Source: Cucumis sativus
Lineage: Eukaryota; Streptophyta; Magnoliopsida; Cucurbitales; Cucurbitaceae
DNA length: 64,000 nucleotides
Assembly (NCBI RefSeq): GCF_000004075.3
Contig: NC_026661.2
Coordinates: forward strand, 2,294,001 to 2,358,000
Direction: 5' to 3'
Position 1 is the first letter of the stretch; each line of letters opens with the position of its first letter. Below are positions 12,407 through 24,384 of this stretch, in pieces. The translations under genes were made by a program, and so were the position numbers. Under the pieces are notes generated by a model that worked only from the letters and a program-made list of their open reading frames with translations, had not been told where the DNA came from and did not search any database.

Positions 12407-15400
12407 CTACTGTTCCTCTCTATATTCTGGGTTCTCCTGTAAAACAACGAATCCTTCTAGGATTGGCGAAAGAGGAATGTACCTGAACAAACATAAGCTA
12501 AGTTAGCTCAGGACTAATCAATGTCGAAGGGAGTTACACAAACAATAAGGCTAAATCTAGTACTTCTCAGTTGCCAGTTCTGCCCTGTCACCAGCAGCAA
12601 GAAGAACTGGGGTTGAGTGTGTTTGAAAACCAGTGATTGTCTTTGGCCGACCCGCCTGTCCAACGACATCAACAGCTTGACCCACCCGAACAGGTACTGA
12701 GAGAGGCTTAAGATTCTCATCCACAGTCAACAGCATTCTCGGCTGCCAGACATCATATTTGAAAGTAAGAATGCTGCAAAATAATATAAAACTGACTTCG
12801 ACAAGAGTTGAACAACAACCAACACTGACCTGCATTGCCAAGACAAGGTAGTAGAGCACATAATGATATTTCCCCAGGATAATGGCTTTCATGTCAAGAC
12901 ATGCATGCAACGTAATTATTAATCCTGCCAGCGCAGTCCTGCAATGAAAAACAAGACAGTAGATTATAAAACAACTTCCAGAAGATAAAGTAAAAGAACA
13001 AGGATTCTCCATAGCAGTCACTAACGGTGCCAATAAGAATCGGTCAGAATGATAAGGATTCAATGTTAACAGGCCCTTCCCCAAATGTACAAGCCCTTGG
13101 GCAATCCTGACCTGCAAACATTTACAAGGTGAAGGGATCAGACACTAATTATTCCCACAAAGTAGAAGGAGAACTCCAAAATATAAAATTTCAGAAGCCT
13201 CATTACACAGAAAAGAAGGCTTGCGTCTTTGTAGTAATAACTCGAAAGATTTCGAAGCATGCCAGCTATTCTTGCATTATTGGTTCCCGCACCAATCAAA
13301 CCCAAGGAGATTACTGCTGCCTGTGACATCCATTTAAGAATTGTGATGTTGAATCTCAACAAAATTAATGTAGACATAAAAAATTTTTAAAAAAAACTTT
13401 GCCCTCACCATCGCTACTTCGGAATCCGTGTCATGACTCAGTCTGCTTAACGTGTCCATAACATTAACCTGGTCAAATTATCCAATCGTACAATTAAATT
13501 TGGCATGAAAACATCCGCACTCAAAACCAACTCACCAAAAAACTTGCCTTGGCATAATGTAGCCTCCCTATTAGTAGTAGGAATTTGTGGCGACTTCTCT
13601 ATACTAGGACGTTGGAATGTTTATGTACAAGTAATTGAAACATGCTATAAACCTTAGTACCATACTGCTAACTGATTTCATTAAACTATAAAGCTCTTGA
13701 CCCTTGCAATTACAATTTTTTCCACTATTTTTTTGCTCGAAACCTTTTTTGTATAGTTTGGAAATTAACGAATAGATTGAAACATAACAGGTTCTTGGTC
13801 AAAGAACAATTCACACTGACCTTGGGGTTTGAAATACAAAGGAGGCCAAGAGCCAAGGGAACAGCACGACGAATATTTTGCTCTCCATACTGCAAAAGAT
13901 GCTCTAATGAACGAATTGCCATCTCCAAACCCAATTCTTCGGCCATTGCCACCATTGCAATTCCAAGCACAGCAGCTCCTTGGTGGGTTTCACCCTTCTC
14001 AAGATGTTGAGAACAATGACCAAGAAGGTTTTGAACCTGAATGAGTGAGAAACAGACAACTCAGTTTAATTCTTGCTGCATTGTATTTATAAATTGATAA
14101 ACAAAGCTGCATACCTTAAGTACATTCCCAGTTCCAGCATATGCACAGGAGAGCAACGTCATGTCACAATATTTTCTGATTTTCTCGTTAAATGTCTTGG
14201 AAACCTCAGCTGTGGCCTCCACACTTTCCTGTTATAACCAACAGAAGGGAGTTACAAAGGAAGAGCCTCAATTTCCTCAAAATGCATAATCCCTAAAACC
14301 TCAGTTCAAGGTCAATTCTTAAAAAACAAGAAAACAATCATAAATTATAACAGATAATGTATTCACGGTAGACTGCTGGCATACCTGCTTTCCAAGGTAT
14401 AGAAGACCAAGGCTAAGTGGTAGAAGGCGACCTAGAGCATCCCCCAATTCATTCTCATTTCGATCCATTAATGTAAATATAATTGCTTGAGCAACCTCCT
14501 CATTGCAGGAGCCAAGATAGATTAAGCCCAACGAGAGTGAAGTGAATGCAATCACATCAAGTGATGCTCTTGAATCACTTAATATGGGGGTCAGTTTTCG
14601 ACGTAGCTGGAAGAATGTACAATGAAAAATATCAATTAGAAGTGAAAAAAATAATTAACATGCGGAAACACACTGATAAAGTAGAGTGTCATATATTTTT
14701 ATATATTTTAACCAGAGACAAATTTTTCCTTGATAAATGAAAAGGAAGAAAAAACTTTTAATATACAAAGTCCCAATTAATGTCAGGACAAAAAGAAAAG
14801 GACATAAAAACCTGAAAAGAATCAAACAAAATAAGAAACCAAAGCACCAGTGACTGGTAAAAATCCCAAAAGCACCATTGGCACTGTCAGTGGTAAAAAA
14901 TGTAGTTTCCAAAAGACTAATTCATTCATTAAACCAAAAAACAGAAAGAAGAAAGATGGATAACCTGCTCATTTTGAGTTCCGGCATACGTAATTCCCAA
15001 GCCCATTATTGCACCTATACGAGTCGATGCATCTTCTTTGTCTACATATTCTATTAAAAGTGCTAATGCCTGCAAAGGTGGATGCCAAGGTTAAGAAAAT
15101 TGAAGTGGTTCCAACATTCTACACAATAAAGAAGTAACACTTACAGGATCACAATCATTCTTGATAGCACAATTGACAATACCAACTCCCAGCAATGCAC
15201 CAGCAACAACATGGTTATCGTTGCTGTGCAAAAATTTGTCAATTTGAGAAAGTCCAGCATCCACATCCCAAAGCAAAATCATACCCTGCAGTTATGATGA
15301 AAAATGATAAGACAACCAGATACTAATCAAAATGGAAAGACAAATATTGTAAATGATAACTTACCAAACTTGCTGCAGCACTCATCTTCCCATGTTCTTT

Positions 15401-18400
15401 ATTCTTAAATAACCAATTTCCCGTAGAAGCACCACTGGATGCATCTGGTGTAACTGTCATTAACTTATCCTGGAATGACAATAATAAATGATAAGCCAAA
15501 ATAATAAGTCATTTCCTCTGCATATCAATTGAACGCCTTCTACCTGACCGAAACCAGCATTCACAAAAGCATTGACGAAGGTAGCAGCCAAATTTTGACG
15601 AGCAGAATCAACACTTGCACCAGCACTAGCCCGGCCATCAAGCAAATGTGCCTGAAATATTTCATGGATGAAAACCAGTATAATGAGAACGTGGATGTAA
15701 CACTCGTGAATAACAAAAACAATTAAAAGAAAAGAAGTTTACAGAATTTTGTGCTTCAGATCAGAATAAAACTGACCGTCTTCAGACTCTCAAATGGGTC
15801 ACAGAAACAACAAAATTGATAAAAATAAATAAATAAATATCATACTATGTGAAAACAACAAGCTAAACCACCTCAACCAATGTAAAGGATATCGAAGTAA
15901 TGAACAAGCAGCCGTCAGATACTCAACAACTAAGGAACATTAAAAGCTAAACCGCATTGTGTATGGATCAAACAGCCATCTACATCGTAAAAGTGTTAAC
16001 CAATCTTAACAGAAAGCTCCCTGAAGAATCAGGAGTGTTATACATTTAAAATAACTAATGAAACTTTTTAAAAGAATTCGCCAAAGAAACTAACATCGGT
16101 GTATTATGGGGAATGAATATCATTTGCATAGTCACTCATTTAAAAAGGATTAAAATACACTTAACAGGAAATGAAATAACCATCTAAAATTATGAAAAAA
16201 GTACATGAAGAAAGAGTACAAACTGAGCCACCTGCAATGTCTTAATTATCTTTGATTACAGTTAACCTTATGTTCACTCAGAAGAAAGTGTTGCTAAAGC
16301 AACTCCTCAGACAAAAACAACAGAACTACTGTACTTCCTTTTGTGATCTTGTACAAATTATGACTTATAACCAGAGTGCCCTCCACAAGTCTTTATGAAG
16401 TATTTAGTATCAACCTAGACAGCCTTTCCTTCGTTTAACTACTTTGTGGCATGAGTTTCTTCTTCCCTTGATCTTTTAGGCCATTCTGTCCTTTTGAAAA
16501 TATTGTTTATTATCCTAAGAAAATGAAGAAAAATACTCCAAGGATTGTGTATTCTTTCAAACACTATCTCAAAGAGAATACCCATACCTTATAGATGTCT
16601 TCTGGAGATTTAGGCTCCATGACCTCAATGTCACGAGCCAGTGTGAGATAACCTTCACTTAGTTTGGAATTATTGATAATTTCCTGCAATGCCTCCCTAT
16701 CATCGTCATCTGCACACATCTCCTCGTCAAGCTCAAAACAAGTGCCCTGTGTGAAATGAAATTTTTTAAAAAATGAACCAAATGAATAGATAATAGTTGG
16801 TCACTGAAGAACTGGTCATGTCAAGCATTCATAAATCATAAATGCTGTATCTCACAAAATAATCCAGCAACCAGCCTATGATGGTAGATAGTGATACATA
16901 TGCACCATAGTGTACTATACAATCTTGTACCCCACTCAACCATCTCTTCACGCCCAAAGGAATCAAATTCAAGGCAATACGGGAAAAACTACTACACAAT
17001 TGTGACATTGGATTCACATTCTAAGCATTTTACCCAAAACCAAAACCAATACATCAATTTTGTATAAGATACAAATTAAAATTGGAAACAAAACGCTTAA
17101 CATTAATGCATCAGAAAATAGATCCAATGAATCGATATCAAATTAGATAAGAATTAAAATATGGATTTTTCAAAAGTTACCTGTCGAGCAAGTATGTACG
17201 AAAATTGCTTTTTACGCTGCAAATCATCACAGGATTGATAGATCTGCCTGACATACTGACAACAGGCATATTAAATTGTTAGAAACAGACATAGGTGGTT
17301 TTGGACAAAGTTCAATGGTTAAGTAGTAAAAATATACTAGTTACATAAAAATTGGAGAAGGGCAAAAGTGTTAAGGTAATAAATAGGGGGAAAACCTGCA
17401 AGTTGTCAAGGAACAAAGCAATCTGAAGCGCATTGGTATATTCTTCAAATTTTAGATATATCATATATGCAATGTCCAAAGCTAGCATGTCATCAGGTCC
17501 AGGTAGATATCTGTGATGTTAGCTGAGTTAACTATCATAATCAAGGAAATTTATTCAAAAAAAGGAAAAGGAAAAACCAACACTAGTGGAGGCTATAAGT
17601 TTGCGTGGAGGTTATAAGTTTGCAAATAAATAATAATCATATACTATGACTTCTTAATAGAAAATCTAGCCTCTTCAAGAAAATATTACAGAGAAGCATA
17701 CAAGACCAAAAAAATAAGTTAAAAAATTAACAGAGCTCCAATCTAAAATAATTGAGCTTACTGGACAATTAAACCATTGGGACCAACATCAAAAGATATT
17801 AAACCTTAAGACAAACCAAGCCTCTCTCAAGACCACTAAACCTGTCTAAACATCCTCCTTATATTCTCAAGCAAAGACCACAACACCCCCCACCCCCCAC
17901 AAAGAAAAAAGCAGAAAAAGCCATGAGGCCTGTTCAAAATTGACAAAGGTCTAACAGGCGGTAACATATTTCTTCATTGTCATAATATAATATGTCAACA
18001 TTCAACTACTAAATAGGTAAACCATTTACTTTAGAAGAAGGGTAAAACAACAATAAATTGATTTCCTCGTATCACAACCATACACATAATTGATAAGACA
18101 TTACACTCGTCCATCATAGACAGAGAACCAAAACAAGTTAAAGAGAAAAACCATTCGTATCAGACAATAATTCCTATAATATAGCAAAACTGAAGGAAGT
18201 GCAATTATATGAATTACAAGAATTCAAAAAAATGATCTTGCATACTTGGCTGAACTGGTAAGATAGATACAGGTCCTTTTGAAATTTGTGCTGTCAACAT
18301 GCTCAACTAACAGATCAAGATCTTCAACCTGGTATAAGTCAATTGGATAATTCAGTCAGTCATACACCATTCCCCACCCCCCACCCCAAAAAAAATACCA

Positions 18401-20241
18401 AAAATAACAATAATAGAAAATAGGGTCTCACCTCCATTAGTAGATCAACAGCTTCAGGTTCGGCATTGTGCTGAAGATCAATAACATTAATTAGAGACGT
18501 TGCTAAAAGTATGGTCTTATCTACAGAAAACTATGGCTTGGTGTCCAAAGAAGATTCAAACAAAGTTTATCAACCGTCTTATTATATAGACATACTTTCA
18601 TGTGAAAAGCAACAATTTCTTGAACAAGTTCCATAAGATCATCAATGGGAGCCTCTTCAGCCTGAAACAAAGAAAAAAAGAAAAAAGAAGGCAGCGGTAA
18701 GTACATCTCTATAGTAGAAAAATATTAAATGAATACCAAGCATAAAGACAGCATGCATATTTATGTTATAATCTCTTAATTAGATCAGAAAAGAAGAAAA
18801 GAGAAGTTATTGCAACTGCCATTACCTGTCGCTTGGTGTATTCTTGAGCAATCTCTCCAGCCAAGTTCCTGAGGTTACAAATCATTAAAATTTAATGAGA
18901 ATAATACAGATACTACTTTCTAAAATATTTCTAACGAGTGCCACTCTGACCAGGAAAAAAAAAACATGTATTTAGAAGCACTGGAATGTTGTACTAACCA
19001 TACGCTCACCTTACATACTCATGACCCCATGAACCAATATCACCTTCCGAACCTAATAATCTGTATTTCAGGCTTTCCTGAGATAGTTTCACAAGCAATG
19101 ATTTATATGTAAGTACAATTGCAAATGGATATGTAACAGAGCTAGAAAAGACATACACATACGGGCATAAGACACAGAGACATCAAAAGCAAAGAAAATG
19201 CTCCATACACATGATATTAAAACAAAGAAATGAAGTAAACATATTGCGATCAAATATTATGGAAAGCAGACAAACCCGTTCTCCCTCTGCAGACATTGTC
19301 AGTGCCAATACTGATAGAATGTCCGCCATGTATTTCTGCAATTTAGAAGCAAGTAGAGTTACAATTTTTAGAAAAACTAAATCGATAATGGGAAACATAT
19401 TAAAATTTGAAGGGCCATAATCAAGAAGACGACCTTTAAATCTGTGTCTGCCATTGTTTCATAATAAGCTTTCAAGGTTCCATAATGTGGGCGAAGGAAC
19501 TTTAGAGGCTTTGGAACAGAAGTCATAGAGCTTGTGGAGGTTCGGATTTCCTGCCTAGAATTAAAAATTCTCAAATAAATTCAAAAAATAAAAGCCCGAA
19601 GAAAATGTACACTCTGCATAAACCTATTCAACCCGACATGCCAATCTATATCATAATTGTAAACCTCCACACTCAGTGTACAATACCTATAAAGCAACAG
19701 TTTCTGCATTAACTGAATTATAGATAAAAATGCAAACCTCATACTCTCAAGGGCAACTTTCTGCAACCCAGGATCGGGGTCTTGAACTCTCTCCACGTAC
19801 AACTCCAACTGTTGCTTCAAGGCCAGATCCTCCTCCGACTGTACAAGCAATAACCCATATCAGATCAATACCCAACTGACTACAGGAAACACAAGAGACA
19901 CATGAACTAATCTACGCATTCCCTTGGCTTCCATTCGTACTACGAATTAACCTCATACAAGTACAGAAACGACTTAAGCTAAGCTGAGTAAACAAATTTC
20001 AAAGTACACCAAAAACGGTTTACACCAAACCGACCATCCCAAGTTGAAATTTGGGTTTTTCTGATGTCCTGGAAATCAAACAGCACTAACTAGTGAAGAA
20101 TTGAATGAAACATACCAGATCCTCATCCTTCTTCTCATCCTTCTTCTTGGGGTCCTTCGATGGGACCTTCAGAGTGGCCTCCTCACGCTGGGTGTTGTTA
20201 CTAGCACCGCCGCCAGCAGAGCCATTGGGGTCACGCGCCAT
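12407..20241 (-). CDS. RPN1: 26S proteasome regulatory subunit RPN1 (non-ATPase subunit 2)
   Basis: RPN1 is the scaffold subunit of the proteasome base; it binds ubiquitin, UBL shuttle factors and the deubiquitinase Ubp6. Twenty-five exons: 20241-20116, 19838-19738, 19554-19434, 19335-19276, 19077-19010, 18868-18826, 18661-18596, 18470-18432, 18328-18246, 17510-17396, 17255-17181, 16746-16588, 15651-15544, 15469-15365, 15285-15145, 15069-14965, 14606-14385, 14228-14115, 14036-13821, 13468-13409, 13320-13207, 13111-13026, 12938-12830, 12742-12564 and 12482-12407. They total 2,691 bp, or 896 residues; Arabidopsis RPN1a has about 890. The N terminus is Gly/Asn- then Lys/Glu-rich. Helical repeats follow, then proteasome/cyclosome repeats such as [46 protein letters not shown] and [12 protein letters not shown]. 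The end is [19 protein letters not shown]. All introns read as GT-AG. It appears intact. Confidence 0.97.
17586..17623. repeat. 19-bp tandem duplication in an RPN1 intron
   Basis: GTGGAGGCTATAAGTTTGC is repeated head to tail with one change (C to T) at 17605-17623, inside the intron between exons 9 and 10 of RPN1. Confidence 0.8.
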
Positions 20242-20524
20242 TGAGCAGAGAAGGAGATAAGCAGAATCAAAACCCTCGAATGAAATGGCAAAATGAAGAA
20301 GACGAGAAAAAGGGAGTGAAGTAAATCAGTAAGAGAAATGGAAATGGAAGAAATTGACCCCGAATGATATGGGGATTGTGTGTATGTTCTTCTACCGAAG
20401 AAAATAAGCGAAAGGGTATTGCTTTTTCCTTTTCCTCCTGAGCAAGAAACTTGAACCTGGGGTGTTTTAGGGGGTTTTCTCCTCTCTCCAGTCGGGTCGG
20501 GTTATATTCGATCGTGTGACTTAA

Positions 20525-20620
20525 TGGGCTTTTCTGTGGACTTTGCATGGGCCCAATCTAATTAGACCCGAACAATTCTTGAGTGCTCCTCTTTTATTGG
20601 GCTTTTTCAAATGCAGCCCA
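20525..20620 (-). promoter_or_regulatory. Site II (TGGGCY) cluster in the RPN1 promoter
   Basis: Four copies within about 100 bp: TGGGCT at 20525-20530, TGGGCC at 20548-20553, TGGGCT at 20598-20603 and AGCCCA at 20615-20620. They lie 280-380 bp upstream of the RPN1 start codon. Such TCP-bound clusters are typical of proliferation-linked plant genes. Function is inferred from the motif only. Confidence 0.6.
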
Positions 20621-22502
20621 TAAAATCATTGTCCTACGCAATGTGTTGGATAATTGATACTCACTATGCTATACTTATCCATTAAATTTACTAACAATCC
20701 TCTTCCTAAGATTGAAGTTGTTAGTTTTTATAGTTGTATCTAATTTATAATACTTTACCTATTACATATTTTAGTTTTAAAAAGATGGATCTAACTTGTA
20801 ACATAATATACTTATATTTCCAAATGTTCATCGAATTGAATTATATGGAAAGTGGTAAACTTAAATATTGTTTTAATCACGAACAAAGGAGAAAATGAAG
20901 TTGGGCCACCCAAATAAATTGATTGGTATCTTCCTTGTTACGGCTAAACTAAATCTAACAAGAAAGTTGAAAAGGGTCCCCTCTAATGATATAAATGTAT
21001 ATGTGCCTAGAAATACAACATTATCATACCTACTTTATCATAACATTGTCCATTTCTTAGACTAACAATATTCATCCTTTTATTTCTTTCTTTCTTTTTA
21101 TCTAGTTGAGCATAATTAACATTTAAATCACATGGATTGAATTTATTTTAAACCAATCGAGTTCGGGATCAATTTTGTATGAACAAAATCTAACCTAACT
21201 AACTTGATTTCGAGCTTGAGGAGGTAAGTCTCAAATTTTGTTTCCATTCGAAAGTCATTGGATAAAGATTAAAAATCTTGCATCCTTAATTAATTTCTTG
21301 GTGGAATTGGAAATTTAGATTCACTTTAAATGTTTTAAATTTTTTTGGAGGTTGCTATTTCATGCATATTAGAGATGTCATATAGAACGTCATATCAATC
21401 ACACATAAGAGTTGGTAATCCAGTTCGGTGATACAATACCTACGTTTGGGGCAGGAAAAATAGTATACTAACATAGTCAAGTTAAGTTATTACAATGTTG
21501 TACTTATATGTAGTTAATCATTAATACAACGGCAATTGTAAAATCTAACTCGTTTAAAATTTTAGTCTCTCCTAAATGCGAGACTCCCTTTCTCTTTGTA
21601 CTTATGCTCACCCTAAGTATGTGAATATCAATGAAGTAGACTTAGACTCACTATAAGTATGTGAGACTCTCTCTTACTTGAGGTTATCTTTCCTTCTTCA
21701 TGTGAACTCCGTTCATTTGAGCAACTTAGGCTCCCCCATTTGAGAACTCCATTCTCGTGAGAATGTGCCTTAGGATTCCTCTAAGGCTGAGAAATCCTTA
21801 TCGAATGATTTGACTTCAGGCTCTCATCCTAAAGTTGTATATTGGTTCACACATTCTTATGCAATCTTAGCATAAATAATTCGCAAAATGTGTCACCACA
21901 CTTGAAGAAAACTCAAGTATTCAAACACAATAATTAGTGCAAAAGTCACTAACAAGTAACAAAGCTCTATTATCAAACTCATACAACATATGCGTACGAC
22001 AACTTTGATAAGAACAAATTCTTGAGCTTAACTAACACATGGAGAATATAAAATATTATCAAAATAAATGGACAGACCACCGAAAATAAAAACGTACTTC
22101 TTACGAATAACTTAATAGCTTTTAATTTTTCTTGTAGGGAACTTAGACATATACATTTAGACTTAACATTAAAGAACTGATAGCTTTTAATTTTTGTTCT
22201 TCCACAAATTGAGATGTACCAACTCGTAAATTCAAAGTATAGTTTCACACGTACCAAGTTTTGTAAAGAAATGTAAACATTGAATATAATCTATAAAATC
22301 TCATTATGGAATTTATTTCCAAAATGGAAACACCATGTTTTTTTCTTCCCTTCCATTCAAATCACATCCAAGAACAACATATCCATTCAAGTTGTGCAAA
22401 AACAATCACAACTCAAAGATAATAAACACACACACAACATATATATGAAAAAACTTCCATAGATTTAAGTTAAACCCTAATTAAAATCCCCCCTTCTCTT
22501 CA
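20621..22502. other. Intergenic DNA between RPN1 and the E6-like gene
   Basis: An AT-rich spacer. The part 21540-21960 has a more mixed composition and internal near-repeats (CTAAGTATGTGA at about 21614 and a related TATAAGTATGTGAG near 21651), suggesting an old repeat fragment that I cannot classify. A second short direct repeat, ATAGCTTTTAATTTTT, occurs near 22112 and 22180. No gene supported. Confidence 0.4.
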
Positions 22503-23264
22503 TCAAGGAAGCAATCCCTCACTCCTCTCATACTCCTCCATTGAATCGAACTCGTACTTTGGATACTTCTTCTTACTTCCGTACGATCCATTTTCTTCAT
22601 CATTCCTCGAGTTAATGTCATGAAAATACCTTCCATTCTCCATGAATCTGGTATCGCTCATCCCTTCCTGCTCTGTCGGTTCGAATCGGCTCCTCCTGTA
22701 CCCGCCCTCTTCAAAATTCCTCTGGTCCTCGTAATTTCTACCCTCATTGTTATTGTTCTCGTACTCCGAATTTCTGTACTCATTGCGGTTATCGTACTCG
22801 GAATTTCTAAACCCATTGTTGTTCTCATAGTTCTTGTTCTGGTACTGCTCCTCCTCATTTCTCGTTTCAACAAAATTGTTCATCGGAAACCCAGATTTGT
22901 CATTCCCCTCGTCCTGATCGCCTTCTCCTCCGAGAATCTCCTCTTCCACGTCGGTAATCGTCCGAGTGTTTTCATCGGCATCGGGATCACTGCCGTATAG
23001 ACCGTAAGCATTCTGGGATTCGTCGAAAAATGGCGCAGGAGCCGGTGTCGGTGCAAGAGATGGAGAAGTCTCAGGCGGAACAGAGAGGGGCGCCGGGGAA
23101 AGTGTGTTGGGAACAACCTCGTGATCTGTATGAATGAATTTACTGAAGAATTTGTTGACTCTAGCTTCAATTTGAACAGAGGAGATAAGGAGAAGGAAGA
23201 AGAAGAAGAAGGAGAAGGAGAGATGGTTGAACTTGAAAGTAGCGGAAGCTGAAGCTGCTGCCAT
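22503..23264 (-). CDS. Protein E6-like, secreted, Asn/Glu/Tyr-rich
   Basis: A plant-specific secreted protein like cotton-fibre E6, found in cell-wall-active tissues; its molecular role is unknown. The single-exon frame of 253 residues starts at the ATG at 23264, which sits in a good plant context (GCCATGGC). An in-frame ATG at 23294 would add ten residues before the signal peptide and is less likely. A run of Phe/Leu forms the signal peptide (FSFFFFFLLLISS), followed by ARVNKFFSKFIH. Next comes a Pro/Ala/Ser stretch (SLAPTPAPAPFF), then FDESQNAYGLYG, the family hallmark. An acidic part leads into imperfect Asn/Tyr/Glu repeats (NSEYDNRNEYRNSEYENNNN) and then RFMENGRYFHDI, the other conserved E6 block. 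Length is normal for the family. Confidence 0.88.
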   Translation of the reverse strand: MAAASASATFKFNHLSFSFFFFFLLLISSVQIEARVNKFFSKFIHTDHEVVPNTLSPAPLSVPPETSPSLAPTPAPAPFFDESQNAYGLYGSDPDADENTRTITDVEEEILGGEGDQDEGNDKSGFPMNNFVETRNEEEQYQNKNYENNNGFRNSEYDNRNEYRNSEYENNNNEGRNYEDQRNFEEGGYRRSRFEPTEQEGMSDTRFMENGRYFHDINSRNDEENGSYGSKKKYPKYEFDSMEEYERSEGLLP

Positions 23265-23330
23265 GGCTACTGAAGCAAAACAAAAAGAAAACAAAAAAGG
23301 TATGGAAATGGAAGGATCGTAATGGGTGAA

Positions 23331-23340
23331 TTTATATAAA
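23331..23340 (-). promoter_or_regulatory. TATA box of the E6-like gene
   Basis: TTTATATAAA is self-complementary and lies about 70 bp upstream of the ATG at 23264. That suggests a transcription start near 23300 and a short leader. Confidence 0.6.
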
Positions 23341-23430
23341 AAGAGAGAGAAAGGGGTTGATGGGAACTTTGGAATTGTTGTTTGTGTGATTATGGAGGCG
23401 ATGAATTATGCGGGGATTGAGGGAATTAGA

Positions 23431-23457
23431 TGAAGAAGAAGAAGAAGAAGAAGAAGG
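23431..23457. repeat. (GAA)n microsatellite
   Basis: About nine GAA units, just upstream of the E6-like promoter. GAA tracts in plant promoters can be transcriptionally relevant; nothing here shows that. Confidence 0.9.
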
Positions 23458-23459
23458 AA

Positions 23460-24027
23460 GTGTGGGACAGAGGAGAACATAATGGTAATGGAAAGATGGA
23501 GTGCACGCTGACGCTGCATGTGGAAAGCACTTGAATGTCCACTATTATAGGCGCACCTAATTTTTCTTCCCCAAAACTACAAACATTTCCATATTATTAA
23601 TTCCAATTTTACCTTTCTAACTTTTAAATTTGCTATACATTACACTTTCATCTTTCTATTTAATTCAAATACTATTTTTGTTATATAATTACAAGTTCTC
23701 TTTAAGATTATAAAAATAAAACTATCATAACTTAACTAAAATGATGTTAATAGTCCTAGCTAATGGGTAATGTGTAGCAAGGAGCTAGCTATAATGAACA
23801 TTTTGAAAGTATAATGATACAAATTTAATGAAAGTTGAGAGCATAACGATCAAGATCAAGATAGTATTTAAATTAGCTTGTGTTTATTTAGTCTCATGAT
23901 TTCGTAAAAATGCTAATATCTTTTTAGGAACTTTTAGGTTTTATTTATGCATTTGATAAGGCGTTGGAATTTAAATGTTGAGTGGATTTTTGACACGTTA
24001 TTTTTTATTAGGCACTTAGTAAAAAGT
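23460..24027. other. AT-rich spacer upstream of the E6-like gene
   Basis: No gene or repeat boundary seen. Confidence 0.5.
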
Positions 24028-24384
24028 TTAGGCTCCGTTTGTTTTGTGAAAAAAACAAAAACAAATTCTTATTCTCCAGTGTGTTTGAAAACATGTTTAG
24101 TTTCAATTTGATATTTTAAAATTCAAATTCAAAAATAAAAAAGTTTTGTGTTTCATTGTGAATTGTGAAAATGCAACTGTATATCTCACATTCACAGTTA
24201 TTTTTAAAACAAAGAATACGACAATTTATTGTCTTCGAAAATGGGTTATTTCTCGTGTTGTTTTCAAAAATCCTTTTTACAATCATGTATACCAAACACG
24301 TTTTAATTATTTTATTTGTATTCTTTTGTTTTTTAAAATATACAAACGAAAATGAAAATGAATCACATATCTAACAGAGCCTTA
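24028..24384. mobile_element. Tourist-like MITE (PIF/Harbinger type)
   Basis: A 351-bp element (24031-24381) starts GGCTCCGTTTG and ends in the inverted match CTAACAGAGCC. The termini agree at 9 of 11 positions. It is flanked on both sides by TTA (24028-24030 and 24382-24384), the target duplication used by Harbinger transposons. It has no transposase, so it is non-autonomous. Open frames inside it are chance. Confidence 0.75.

Noticed and set aside
21540-21960. Possible LTR or other repeat fragment upstream of RPN1
   Set aside because: The composition differs from the flanks, but I see no ends, primer-binding site or coding motif, so no family can be claimed.
22620-23170. Open frames on both strands overlapping the E6-like gene (126, 96 and 71 codons)
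   Set aside because: They are shadows of the repetitive, stop-poor E6 coding sequence in other frames and resemble no family.
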